Part shown: positions 30,662-42,600 of the stretch, piece after piece
Layout of the letters: each line of letters opens with the position of its first letter
Position numbering within the stretch: the first letter of the stretch is position 1
Assembly (NCBI GenBank): GCA_046760785.1
Contig: JBHIET010000003.1
Span: 1 to 64,000 of the forward strand
Origin: JBHIET01 sp046760785
GTDB lineage: Bacteria; Chloroflexota; Anaerolineae; B4-G1
Direction of reading: 5' to 3'
DNA length: 64,000 bases
Program-made: the position numbers and the translations under genes
Notes under the pieces: generated by a model
The model's input: the letters and a program-made list of their open reading frames with translations, nothing else
Databases searched by the model: none
What the model was told of the DNA's origin: nothing

Positions 30662-31925
30662 GCCAGAAGGAAGGCTCACACACTGGCAGGAGAATATGGA
30701 AGGTGCTGCCCGGCAGCCGTTCCTCGTCGTATCCTGTGCTTTCCACCCAGATTCTGCCACCGTGGGCCTCGATGATACCTCGCGCCACGGTGAGTCCCAA
30801 CCCCAGTCCACCGCCTTTGAACGCGGTCTTACTGGAATGGTGGCGGGCTGTATCCTCCAGCACATAGAAGCGATCGAATATGCGTTCCTGTTCCTCCACC
30901 GGAATGCCTACACCGGTATCCTGGACAGAGATGTGCACTGTATCACCAATCTGACGCCCCACGATGCGTATGTGCCCGCCGTCAGGAGTATACTTCACCG
31001 AATTACTGATGACGTTCCACAGCGCCTGATGCAGCCGCTTTTCGTCTCCGTTGAGCGCTGGCAAATCCTCCAGATCCTCAAACTCGAATTGCAGGTTCCG
31101 GGATGGGCTAAAACCCTGCACCCTCTCCACCACGCCACGTATTAGCGGCTTCAGAAGCACCGGTTCCCGGGCCAGGTCCAAACGATCGGCGTCAATGAGG
31201 GAGACGTTGCGGATTTCATCGAAGATCTGGTCAAGTCGCTGGGCGGCGTGGGCGACGCGCTGGAGAAGCTTGCGAGGGCTATCCTCTTCGCCGGGCGCAT
31301 CGGGAATATCTGGGTTATTGAGCAGCATCTGAACATAACCGTAGACACAGGTCAGCGGCGTGCGTAATTCGTGGCTGGCCAAGATGATGAAATCCGATTT
31401 CACCTTCTCAATCCGTTGCAACTCGGCGTGAGCCCCCTCCAGTTCGCGGATCTTCTCCTCCAGCCGGTCCACCAATTTGCGGCTGTACTCAACCAGGTAC
31501 TCATTTTTCTCCTCTGGAGACTCGATCTCCTCCCTCGCCCTTAGTAGAAAGGAACGCACCTGATCTGGGAATTCGTCCACGTCAATTGGCTTAGGGATGT
31601 AGCCGGTGCAGCCGGCGATGAGCGCCCGTTCCCTGTCGCCCTGCAACGTGGCAGCAGTGACAGCGACTATGGGTACTCGCCGCATCTCCTCGATGGACCG
31701 CAGGTGGGTGGTCACCTCGTGGCCGTCCAGTCCACCGATGTTGATGTCCATAAGGATCAGAGCGGGCATCTCGCGCTTGGCGATCTCAATAGCAGAGAGG
31801 CCATCAGAAGCGATCACGACCCGGTGACCTTCGCCTTCGAGCACGCGACGTACCAGGGCTACACTGGACGGATCATCCTCTACGTAAAGTATTGTGGTGT
31901 GTTGTGGCCTGGCTTTGTCAGCCAT
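30582..31925 (-). CDS. Receiver-histidine kinase hybrid (REC-HisKA-HATPase)
   Basis: 447 aa, cytosolic. Receiver (10-125) with phospho-Asp D60 (ALILMDINIGGLDG) and Lys in YIPKPIDVDE. A coiled coil (140-175) leads to HisKA with H185 in ASHELRTP. The ATPase has N (VISNSVKYTPDGG), G1 (VQDTGVGIP) and G2 (GGLGLGLTVARGIIEAHGG) boxes. Last ~30 residues (TAASTPEARFPLPGASQDRESS) are antisense to the EamA gene and probably non-domain. This receiver-kinase order is typical of enzymes that are switched by an upstream phosphorelay. Last gene of the large signalling operon, 62 bp after the threonine synthase-receiver gene. Confidence 0.92.
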   Translation of the reverse strand: MADKARPQHTTILYVEDDPSSVALVRRVLEGEGHRVVIASDGLSAIEIAKREMPALILMDINIGGLDGHEVTTHLRSIEEMRRVPIVAVTAATLQGDRERALIAGCTGYIPKPIDVDEFPDQVRSFLLRAREEIESPEEKNEYLVEYSRKLVDRLEEKIRELEGAHAELQRIEKVKSDFIILASHELRTPLTCVYGYVQMLLNNPDIPDAPGEEDSPRKLLQRVAHAAQRLDQIFDEIRNVSLIDADRLDLAREPVLLKPLIRGVVERVQGFSPSRNLQFEFEDLEDLPALNGDEKRLHQALWNVISNSVKYTPDGGHIRIVGRQIGDTVHISVQDTGVGIPVEEQERIFDRFYVLEDTARHHSSKTAFKGGGLGLGLTVARGIIEAHGGRIWVESTGYDEERLPGSTFHILLPVCEPSFWLTAASTPEARFPLPGASQDRESSSSG

Positions 31926-31987
31926 CTGCCTTGCACCGTCAAATGAGAGCAGAGGAGCAGGGGAAGGATTGGATCGAAAACTCTTAC

Positions 31988-33691
31988 CTACGCCGCCCGC
32001 TTCAGAATCTCTTCCAGCAGTTCTTCGTCGGTAAAGGAGCCCTTCTGCATCAACTTGTCAATCCGGCCACTGAGACGCTGCCGTTCGGCGGCCGTCAGCT
32101 CCTTGGCCGTGACGACAATCACTGGCACATCGCTCAAATCCTCGTCGGCCTTGAGGGCTTCCAGCACCGCAAAGCCATCCATACCCGGCATCATCAGGTC
32201 TAGCAGGATGAGATCGGGCCGCTCGCGGCGCACCAACTCGAGGCCCTCGACTCCGTCGTAAGCCTCGAAAATCCGGTACTCGCCCCGTGTTTGCAGGATG
32301 CGGCGCAGCAACAGCGCGGCCTTGGGATCATCCTCGATAATGGCAATGCTCCGCACACGCCCATCGAGTTGCCCTAGCGAACCCAGCAGTCCCTCTTCAA
32401 CAGCAACCGGTATCTCTGCGGGCACCTCCACCGTCCGCGCCCATTCATCCCCCAGCAAGTGCTTTTCGACCGGGAAGGTGTGGCCAGAGCAGTTGACAAC
32501 GATGACCTCATCACGCTGGATTATACCCCTGCTGAGCAATTTGAACAACCCGGCGAAGGCCGCTGCCGCCGCCGGTTCCATCGAGATGCCGTCCAGCTTG
32601 GCCATCACGTGCATGGCGCGGAACGTTTCCTCGTCGCTGACCGCTTCGAAGACACCGCCGTGCTCCTGCATGACTCGGGCCAGGAAAGAATAGGCGGGGC
32701 CGGGGTTGCCGGTGGCGATGGTGATGACCAGCGTCTGCGGGTTGAGGACAGGCTCGGCCTCCTCCAGCCCTTTATTGAAGGAATTGACCATCGGCGCGCA
32801 ACCGGCAGCTTGAATGCAGGCCAGTTTCGGCATCCGATCCACCAGTCCCAGCGTCATCAACTCCTCATACGCCTTCCACACGCCTACCGGCCCCATTCCC
32901 CCACTGACGGCCTGGAAGTACCAATCGGGCGTGCGCCAGGGAGTCCCAGAAACCGAGTTTTGCGGAAAAAACCCGCTTTCTTCTCCAAGCAGCAGGGGGA
33001 GTTGTTCGGCGATCTCGAAAGCAACGGTTTTCATAGCCTCGCGGGCCGCTATATCCCGAATACCCCGGTCGAGGAAGATCTCCTTACGATGCGCAAAATC
33101 CGCCGCAACCTTCTTGGTCTGGTCATAGCTGGCAGTCACTTTGACGACCTCGCTCCCGTAGAGCGCTACCTCGCGCATTTTCTCAGGGGGCACCAGGCTG
33201 GTGAGAAAGGTCCACATTTTGATGCCGGCCAGCGCGGAGTAGGCCGAGTAGGAGATGGCGACGTTGCCGGTCGAGGCGACGACCGCCTCGGTCACGCCAT
33301 ACTCCTTCATCAACGAGATAGCCAAGGATGCCTGCCGGTCCTTGAATGAGCCGGTTGGCCCCTGCCGCTCGTCCTTGACGTAGATATGCGGACAACCAAG
33401 CATCAGGCCGAGATTGGTGGCGCGGAGCAGCGGAGTTCCCCCCTCACCCATCGTCACTTTGTGGGTGCCGTCGCGGAGAGGGAGTAGTTCCCGATAGCGC
33501 CACATGTCGAAAGGCCGCTCGCGCAGCACGGCGGGCCACCGTGCCCGCACGTAGTCGTAGTCGTAGCGGGCGTCGAGCCACTCCCCGCCGCACCGCTCGC
33601 AGGCTTTCAGGGGCCTGACAAACGAGGTGCTGTGTCCACAGGCCGCGCACTCCAGCCAGACTTGATGACTGAGCTTATCCTGTTTCGTCAT
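31988..33691 (-). CDS. Threonine synthase fused to a C-terminal receiver domain
   Basis: 567 aa. Residues 10-~430 are a threonine-synthase-type PLP enzyme: an N-terminal zinc ribbon (C15, C18, C31, C34), GEGGTPLLRA, K117 in GPTGSFKDRQAS as PLP lysine, VASTGNVAISYSAY and IATGNPGPAYSFL. It would convert O-phosphohomoserine to threonine. After a linker (~430-445) comes a complete receiver domain (RSIAIIEDDPKAALLLRR, phospho-Asp D498 in LILLDLMMPGMDG, T/K in VVTAKELT). ATG 33691 overlaps the stop of the giant kinase gene. A cytosolic metabolic enzyme with a receiver is very unusual; the receiver resembles the second receiver of the upstream kinase. Confidence 0.9.
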   Translation of the reverse strand: MTKQDKLSHQVWLECAACGHSTSFVRPLKACERCGGEWLDARYDYDYVRARWPAVLRERPFDMWRYRELLPLRDGTHKVTMGEGGTPLLRATNLGLMLGCPHIYVKDERQGPTGSFKDRQASLAISLMKEYGVTEAVVASTGNVAISYSAYSALAGIKMWTFLTSLVPPEKMREVALYGSEVVKVTASYDQTKKVAADFAHRKEIFLDRGIRDIAAREAMKTVAFEIAEQLPLLLGEESGFFPQNSVSGTPWRTPDWYFQAVSGGMGPVGVWKAYEELMTLGLVDRMPKLACIQAAGCAPMVNSFNKGLEEAEPVLNPQTLVITIATGNPGPAYSFLARVMQEHGGVFEAVSDEETFRAMHVMAKLDGISMEPAAAAAFAGLFKLLSRGIIQRDEVIVVNCSGHTFPVEKHLLGDEWARTVEVPAEIPVAVEEGLLGSLGQLDGRVRSIAIIEDDPKAALLLRRILQTRGEYRIFEAYDGVEGLELVRRERPDLILLDLMMPGMDGFAVLEALKADEDLSDVPVIVVTAKELTAAERQRLSGRIDKLMQKGSFTDEELLEEILKRAA

Positions 33692-36600
33692 CTTGCGCGC
33701 TTCCTTCACGTGAAAACCGCTTCAGTGCTGCTGCCACGTCTACCAGCAGCTCCCCCTGCTCGAAGAGCCCTTTCTGTAGCAACGCCTCCACCCTGCTGGT
33801 GAGGAAGTCCCGCTCTTCCTGGCTCAGATCTTTGGCGGTTACAACGACGATGGGGATAGAGCGGGTGGTCTCATCCGCCTTAACTGCCTCCAGGACAGCA
33901 AACCCGTCCACCTCCGGCATGATGAGATCCAGGATGATAATGTGGGGCTGTGTCTGCCGGATCAGAGTGATGGCCTCCTGACCACCGGCTGCCTCCATTA
34001 CCTCGTACCCCTCACAGGCTTCGATCATCCGGCGCAGGAGATTCCGGTCCTCCGGCTGGTCGTCCACCACCAACACAAGATGCCGTCCGGCCTCCCGGTC
34101 GAGGTGATCCAGCGCAGCCACCAGATCCTCCTCGAGGATAGGCTTGATCAGGTAGTCGGATGCACCCAGGCTGAGACCGCGCTCTTTCTCACTCAGGATG
34201 GTGCACAGGATGACCGGGATGTGGCGGGTCTCGGGGTCAGACTTCAGTTCCTGAATGACCTGCCAGCCATCTTTACCGGGCATCATCACGTCCAGCGTGA
34301 TGGCAAAGGGTCTCAGTTTCCGGGCCCGTTCCACCGCTACTGTGCTGTCGGTAAGACCAATAACTTGATAGCCCTGTTTGCTCAAGTAGCGGCGGAAGAG
34401 AGTGATGACGCCCTCATCGTCCTCCACGCAGAGGACGACCTTCTGCCCGGGCTCTGGCTCTGGCTGCTCCACCTCCACTTCCTCAGATGGCAAGGGAGGA
34501 CCCTTGATGGGCAACGTGAAGTAGAAAGTAGAGCCCTTCCCCAACCCGCTCTCCACCCATATGCGGCCGCCGTGCATTTCCACGAACTCACGGGTGATGG
34601 AAAGGCCCAATCCCGTGCCTCCAGCGCGACGAGTGGTCGAGGCATCCACCTGGATAAAGGGATCGAAAATACTATCGAGCTTCTCCGGCGCAATGCCTAT
34701 GCCACTGTCGGCGACAGAGATAGTTACTTCGGTGGAACTGGCCTCGGCCTCCACACGAATGAAACCCGCCTCGGTGAACTTCTCAGCGTTGGAGACCAGG
34801 TTGAGAAGCACCTGCCGGATACGACGCTCATCCCCTCGCACCTTCGGCAGATCCTCGGGGATGGACTGCTGCAACTCGATGGGCTTGTCCTTGACCAGTG
34901 CGATGGCGGTAGCCATGACGCCCTCGATGGCCTCTTTCAGATCCACCGCCTCGAAAGACAGTTCCATCTTACCGGCTTCTATCTTCGAAATGTCCAGGAT
35001 ATCGTTGATCAAACGCAACAGGTGCTGTCCGCTGTCGTAGACGGCCTGTAGATCGGTGCGCTGCATGTCAGTGAGCGGGCCGTCAATTTCCTTGAGGATG
35101 ACGCGGGAGAAGCCGATGATAGAGTTGAGCGGCGTGCGCAGCTCGTGGGACATGTTGGCCAGGAACTGACTCTTGAGTCGGTCCACCTCCGCCAGCCGCT
35201 CGGCTGTGTGCACCGCATCCTGGAACAGGCGAGCGTTCTCCAGGGCTACACTCAGGTTGGCAGCCACAAGCTCGGCAAACGCGGCCTCCACAAGGGGTTG
35301 TCCCTTGAGTGTGCTGAGATCGAGCACGCCCAGCACCTGGTTGCGGGAGACCAAGGGGACATAGATGGCGGATTGGGCCTGTGCCCGCCTGGCCACATCG
35401 GCCAGCGGGCCGCTGAGGTCAGCGGTTGTCTCCAGGATGCGTGTGCGACGCCCCATCACCGCCTCGAAGAGAACGGGGTTCATCTCGCGGGTTACCTGCT
35501 CAAGGCCCTCAGGCAGCGGGACATCGGTAGCGTCGGCGGCGTGGACGGCGACCAGGTGGAGCACCTTCTCCTCCGGTTCCCAGGTGAAGACCGCGGAGGG
35601 CACCTCCAGACGGTGAGAGATGACCTCCCCAGCCCGATGGAGCAGTTCCTCCGGGTCCAACGACGCAGCGGCTGTCTGGAGCATCTCGTTGATGAGGGCG
35701 CGGCGCATAGCATCGGCCCGGGCGTCTTGGAACAGGCGAGCGTTGGCAATGGCGGTAGCCAACTGGTCGGCCATCGTCTGCAAAACGGCCACATCCTCCT
35801 CAGAAAAAGCGCCCTCCTCAGTGGACTGGACGTCCAACACCCCGATCACTCGCTCCCGCACTTTCAGCGGCAACGCCATCTCCGAACGGGTGTCGGGAAG
35901 GTCGGGGTTGTTGAAAAAGACGGCGTCCTGGCCCACATCCAGGGCAATGCGAGGCTCCCCCGTGCCAGCGACGTAACCGACGATGCCGACCTCGCCAACT
36001 CTTAGTCGGTGGCCTCGCTCCAGCATCCGGCGCCCGCCCTCGGAGGAGGCAGCTTGCAGAACTGCGTACCTGTCCCGCTCGTCCAGGAGGAAGACGCCGG
36101 CGTGGTAGAAGCCAAACCGTTCGGAGATGCGGTGTACCGCCTCGTCCAGCAACTGATCCACGTCCAGGATGGCGGTGGCATCGCGAGCGACCTCTGCGGC
36201 GGTGGCCAACTGGGTCGCCCTGCGTTGCGTCTCTTCGAACAGCCGGGCGTTCTGCAGGGCGATGGCCGCCTGGCTGGCGATGGCGGTCAGCAGGTCCCGG
36301 TCGTGCTCGTCGTAGAGACCGGGGGTGGTGTAACTCTGGACGGCCATCACCCCCAGCACCTGGTCGCCGACCATCAGCGGCACCCCCAGCCAGGAGAGAG
36401 CGGGCTCACCCACCATTTCCACCCCCATCTCCTCCAACTGCTCGGCCACATTCTCCTGGGTGAGCACACTCGTGCGGTTGCGCACGATGTACCCGCTGAC
36501 ACCCTCGTCTGCGGACATGACGGTGAGCGTCTCCTTATCAATCTCTGACTCGGTGATTTGAAAGTCGAAGGTGAGCTCGTGCCTCTCCGGGTCGTAGAGG

Positions 36601-39600
36601 GCGATGAAGAAATTGGTGGTGTCCACCAGGCGGGAGGCCTGCCGGTAGGCCTCATCTAGTACCTGCTCCACGTTGAGGCGGGCAGTGAGGGCCCGGCCCA
36701 GTTCGTTCAGCACGGCCAGTTCCTCAGCGCGGGCCTGCGTCTCTTCGAACAGGCGGGCGTTCTGGATGGCAATGGCGGCCTGGTTGGCGAAGGCCATCAG
36801 AAGGTTCAAATCGGCCTGGTCGAACCCCCCTTGTTTGTCCATGGCCACCAGGGTGCCCATGACCTGGTCCTTGATGGTCAAGGGGGCTATGGCGGCGTTT
36901 TGGCCTCCCAGTTCCCCTGTGCGGAAAGGCTGCGAAGCTCGACTGTCATCCCGGAGCTGGTTAGATATGACTGGCTGGTTATGGAGGGTTACCCAGCCGG
37001 AGAGCGCACCTTCCAAGGGGTTACGAGAACCAAGGGCTTGGGCCTGGGAGCCATAAGCGGCGACCACCTCGTCCTCCTCGTTCTCCCAATCGACCAGATT
37101 AAGGATACCTCCATCGCTCTGGAGAAGGGTGCTGGCTTGCTGGGTGATGAGGTTGAGGAGCTCGTCGAGTTCCAGGGTGCCGGCCACGGCCCTGGTGGTC
37201 TCCTGTAGGGCGGTGAGTTGGGCCAGTCGGTTCTCGATGTCTTCAAAGAGGCGCGCATTCTGGAGAGCGATGGCGGCCTGGCTGGCGATGGCCATCAGCA
37301 GGTCCCGGTCGTGCTCGTCGTAGAGGCCAGGGGTGGTGTAACTCTGGACGGCCATCACCCCCAGCACCCGGCCGCCAATCATCAGCGGCACCCCCAGCCA
37401 GGAAAGAGCCGTCCGCCCGATCATCTCGATCCCCAATTCCTCCATTCGCTCGGGCAAGCTCTCTTCCATGAGCAGCGGCTGCCGGTTGCGGATAATGTAT
37501 TCGGTGAGACCCTGGCCGGCACGCCGGGTGGTGTAGGGCCTGCGAAGCTCTCCCTCCAAGGTGTCAAGGGCAAAGGTGACCTCGTCCCTGTCCGGGTCGT
37601 AAAGGGCGATGTAGAAGTTCGCGGTGTCCACCAAGCGGGAGGCGCCCCGGTAGGCCTCATCCAGTACCTGCTCCACGTTGAGGCGGGCGGTGAGGGCCTG
37701 GCCCAGCTCGTTCAGCACGGCCAACTCCTCGGCACGGACGCGGGTCTCCTCGAACAGGCGGGCGTTCTGCAGGGCGATGGCCACCTGGCTGGCGATGGCG
37801 GTCAGCAGGTCCCGGTCGTGCTCGTCGTAGAGGCCAGGGGTGGTGTAACTCTGGACGGCCATCACCCCCAGCGCCCGGTCGCCGACCATCAGCGGCACCC
37901 CCAGCCACGATGGGGCCTCCTGCCCAACAGTTTCGATGCCCATCTCTGCCTCCCACTCAGATGCATCCTCCCCCAAGAGCACACTCGTGCGGTTGCGGAT
38001 GATGTATCCGGTGAGGCCCTGGCTCGCGGACATGACGGTGATCTGGTCGTCAATCTCTGACTCGGAGACGCTGAAGGGAAAAGTAATCTCATCTTTTTCC
38101 GGGTCGTAGAGGCCGATGTAAAAGTTAGCGGTGTCCACCAGGCGGGAGGCCTGCCGGTAGGCCTCATCAAGCACCTGCTCTACGTTGAGGCGGGCGGTGA
38201 GGGCCTGGCCCAGTTCGTTCAGCACGGCCAGTTCCTCGGCGCGGGTGCGGGCCTCCTCGAACAGGCGAGCGTTCTCCAAAGCCGCACCGGCCTGACTGGC
38301 CAGTGACTGGAAGAGTGCTAAGTCGGTCTGGTCGAAGTCGTTAGGCCGGGCACTCTCCAGATCCAGCACGCCGATGACACGGTCCCTGACCTTGATGGGC
38401 ACGCACAACTCGGCAAGAGTGTCCGGCAACTCCGGCATAAAGGCATAGCGCGGATCGTCGCGGACGTCGTTGACCAACACTGGCTCGCCAGCCCGCGCGG
38501 CCTCGGCGACCAGGCCAGCACCATACAGATCGAGGGACACTGTGCCGCGTTCGGGCCGGATATCGGAATCCCCGATGGTGCTTGCGTCTCGGAGGACTAT
38601 CCGGTCTCCCTCTATCATCGCGATGTTGACGAAGTAGTAGCCGAAACGATCTTTGACGTCGTTCACGATCTGGTGGAGTATCACGTCCGGGTCAAGCACA
38701 GAGGTCATAGCCCGTCCTACTTCGTTGATCGCCTCCACTTGCCGCGCCCGACGGCGGGTCTCTTCGAACAGGCGGGCGTTCTGCAGGGCAATGGCCGCCT
38801 GGCTGGCGATGGCGGTCAGCAGGTCCTGGTCGTGCTCGTCGAAGGCATGGGGGGTGGTGTAGTCCTGGACGGCCATCGCCCCCAACACCCGCTCGCCGAC
38901 GATCAGCGGCACCCCCAGCCAGGAAAGAGCGAGCTCCCCCACCAGTTCCACCCCCATCTCCTCCAGCCGTTCGGGCAGACCCTCCTGGATGAGCACACTC
39001 GCGCGCTTCTGGATGATGTACCCCGCGAGGCCCTGGTCGGCGGGGATGGTGGTGTACTGCTGGTCTTCCTCCGACTCAGAGACGTCAAAGGCGAAGTTGA
39101 TCTCCTCTTTCTCCGGATCGTAGAGGGCGACGTAGAAGTTGGGGGTACGCAACAGGCGGGAGGCCCCCCGGTAGGTCTCTTCCAGTACCTGGTCCACGTT
39201 GAGATGAGCAGTGAGGGCCTGGCCCAGTTCGTTCAGCACGGCCATCTCCTCGGCGCGGATGCGGGTCTCCTCGAACAGGCGGGCGTTCTGCAGGGCGATG
39301 GCGGCCTGGCTGGCGATGGCGGTCAGCAGGTCCCGGTCGTGCTCGTCGTAGAGGCCAGGGGTGGTGTAACTCTGGACGGCCATCACCCCCAGCACCCGGC
39401 CGCCAATCATCAGCGGCACCCCCAGCCAGGAAAGAGCCGTCCGCCCGATCATCTCGATCCCCAATTCCTCCATTCGCTCGGGCAAGCTCTCTTCCATGAG
39501 CAGCGGCTGCCGGCTGTGGATGAGGTACTCGGTTAGGCCCTCCCCCGCCTGGCGCGATTCCCATCGAACTCTTTGTCCGCCCTCCATGGACAGTGGGAAC

Positions 39601-42600
39601 GAAACGGCATTGCTCTCAGGGTCGTAGAGGGCGACGTAGAAGTTGGTGGTATCCAGCAGGCGGGAGACGCCCCGGTAAACCTGGTCCACCACCTCATCCA
39701 CACTGAGGTAGGTTGTGAGGGCCTGGCCCAGTTCGTTCAGCACGGCCAGTTCCTCGGCGCGGGTGCGGGCCTCCTCGAACAAGCGAGCGTTCTCCAGGGC
39801 CATAGCGACCTGATCGCTGACCGCTTCGACGAGGGCGATCTCTTCAGGGAACCACTCTCGGGCGTTGTCGGTCTGCTGGATACCCAGAGACCCGATGACC
39901 TGGTCGTGCACCTTGAGCGGTATCGCCAGCACTGCCTCCGTCGCCCCTGGCTCGACGAGTGCGACGGTCTCGCCGCGCTCCAGAGCCATGTCGAGCGCTG
40001 GAGCCGGCGGCTCCTCGGCCGGCAAGACGTCAACGCGGTCGTAGACATAGCTCAGCGGGCGCTCTGCCGACACCAGCTCAGCCCAGGCGGCGGCGCTGTA
40101 CTCGCCGTAGAGGCGACTCAGTTCGCGAACTTGGGCCTCCGTGCGCTCCACCAGACGGGCGTTCTCTATAGCGACGGCCAGTTGATCGGCCATGGTCTGC
40201 AAGGTGATCACGTCCTCGTCAGAGAAGGCAGCCGGTTCGGTGGACTGGACGTCCAGCGCGCCGATGACGCGGCCGCGGATCACCAGCGGGAGGGCCATTT
40301 CGGAGCGGGTGTCCGGCAGGTCGGGATTGTCGAAAAAGACGGCGTCCTCGCCCACGTCGAGGGCAACGCGGGGTTCACCTGCCGCCGCGACGTAGCCGAC
40401 GATGCCGACCTCACCAACCTTCAGTTTATGGCCCCGCTCCAGCATGCGCCGTCCGCCCTCGGAGAAGGCAGCGCGCAGGACGGCGTACTCGCCCCGCTCG
40501 TCCACCAGGAAGATGCCAGCGTGGTAGAAGCCGAATCTATCGGAGACGAGGCGCACCGTTTCATCGAGGAGTTGTTGTACGTCGAGGATAGCGGTGGCCT
40601 CGCGAGCCACCTCGGCTGCCGCCTGGAGCTGCGTAGTCCGGCGCTCCAGACCAGCCGCGCGTCGTTCTAACTCCTCGTGCGCTCTTTGCAGTGCCTCCTC
40701 CGCCCGTTTGAGATCAGTGATGTCGGTATGAATCCCGACGATTCTCGCCGCTCTCCCCTCCTCATCTCTTTCGACGCACTTGCCTCTGGAAAGAATGTGA
40801 CGCCACGTGCCATCCTTTGCCTTTAGGCGTATTTCAACCGCATAATCGTCGTGGCCCGGTTGGTTAAGCGCGTTATAGTTCTTCTCAAAGTTATTGAAGT
40901 CATCGGGATGCACCAGGCCGTTGAAGAAATCGAACGCATCGGCGGGGGCCAGCGGTTCATAGCCCAGCATGGTGAACATGCTATCGCTGAAGAAATCCCT
41001 TTTGTGATCGAGGCTATTTTCCCACAAGCCGTCCCTGGCAGCTTCAATAGCGAGTCGAAAACGCTCCTCGCTCTCCCGCAGCGCCTCCTCCGCCCGCTTG
41101 CGCTCGGCCAGTTCTTGCTGAATCGTCTCGTACAACCGCGCGTTCTCGATGGCTGTGGCTGCCTGATTAGCGAAGGCTATCAGGAGGTCCAAATCGGCCT
41201 GGTCGAAGTCCACTCGCTTGTCCATGACCACCAGAGTGCCCATGACCTGGTCCTTGATGGTCAAGGGGGCTATGGCAGCGTTTTGGTTTTGCTCTCTCCC
41301 TGAACGCCAACGCGGGTCCACGCGGTCGTCGTCTCGAAGTTGGTTGGATATGACGGGCTGGTTATGGAGGGTTACCCAGCCGGAGAGGCTGCCTTCCAGG
41401 GGGGAACGAAAACCAAGCGTGTGGCCCTGGGAGCCGCTAGCGGCGATCACCTCCTCCTCCCTGTTCTCCCAATCCACCAGGTTGATGATACCCCCACCGC
41501 CTTGCAGTAGGGTGGCGGCTTGCTGGGTGATGAGGTTGAGGAGTTTGTCGAGTTCCAGGGTGCTGGCCACGGCCCTGGTGGTCTCTTGTAGGGCAGTGAG
41601 TTGGGCCAGTCGGCTCCTGGTATCTTCGAACAGGCGCGCGTTCTCCGTAGCCCGGGCAACCTGATCGGCGATCGTCTCCAACGTAGTGACGTCAGCTTCA
41701 GTGAAGACGTTGGGGCGGTCGCTGTCCACCGCCAAGACTCCTATCGTCTTGTCACCCAGCCTGATGGGGACGTCTAGTTCAGCGGCGATGTCCAAGAACT
41801 CCAAGGGCAGAAATCGAGGTTCCTTCGTAACGTCATTGGCCAGTAGTGTCTCCCCGGTCTGCGCTACCCAACCCACCATCCCTTCCCCTATCTTCTGAGT
41901 GTACCCCGAGGGTATCAATTCCGTTTGGAAGCCGGCAATGGCTTCCAAGGCGGCCTCCTGGTCCCGTACTGAGAAGATGGCCACATACTGATAGCCAACC
42001 TTCTCCTGAACGGCTTCGACTACTGTTTGGTAAAGCTCGGTCAAGTCCAAGATAGGGGTGATTCGCTGTCCCACCTCGTTGATTAGAGCGAGTCGCTCCG
42101 ACCGGTGCCTGATCTCCTCCTCCACCGTCTTGCGCTCGGTGATGTCGCGATAAATGCCATAAAGCGCCACCTGCTCGCCATCAACTTCAACTGGCATCCC
42201 AAGAATTGACACACTGACCAACGTTCCATCCTTGCGCCGACGCACGGTCTCAAAGGTAGTTCTCTCACCCCTGGCCACCTGCTTCGTGATCGAGGCAGCT
42301 TCCTCGCGTAGATCGTCCGGCGCGAGCAGCTCGTCTATGGACTGACCAAGCACTTCATCAAGCGTGTACCCGAACGTCCCGGCGAATTCGTTATTCGCAC
42401 GTAATATTCGAGCATCAGTGTCAACCAGTACCATCGCCTCCGGGGCGCCCTCAAATAGCTGCTCAAGGTAGGCCTTCTCGACTCGCAGTGCATCCTGCAC
42501 CCGCTTGCGCTCGGTGATTTCTCTCTGAGCCCGGTCGTAGAGCCAAGCAGTTTCGATGGCAGTGGCTGCTGGTGCCGCCAGCGAGGTCAGTAGCCGCAAG

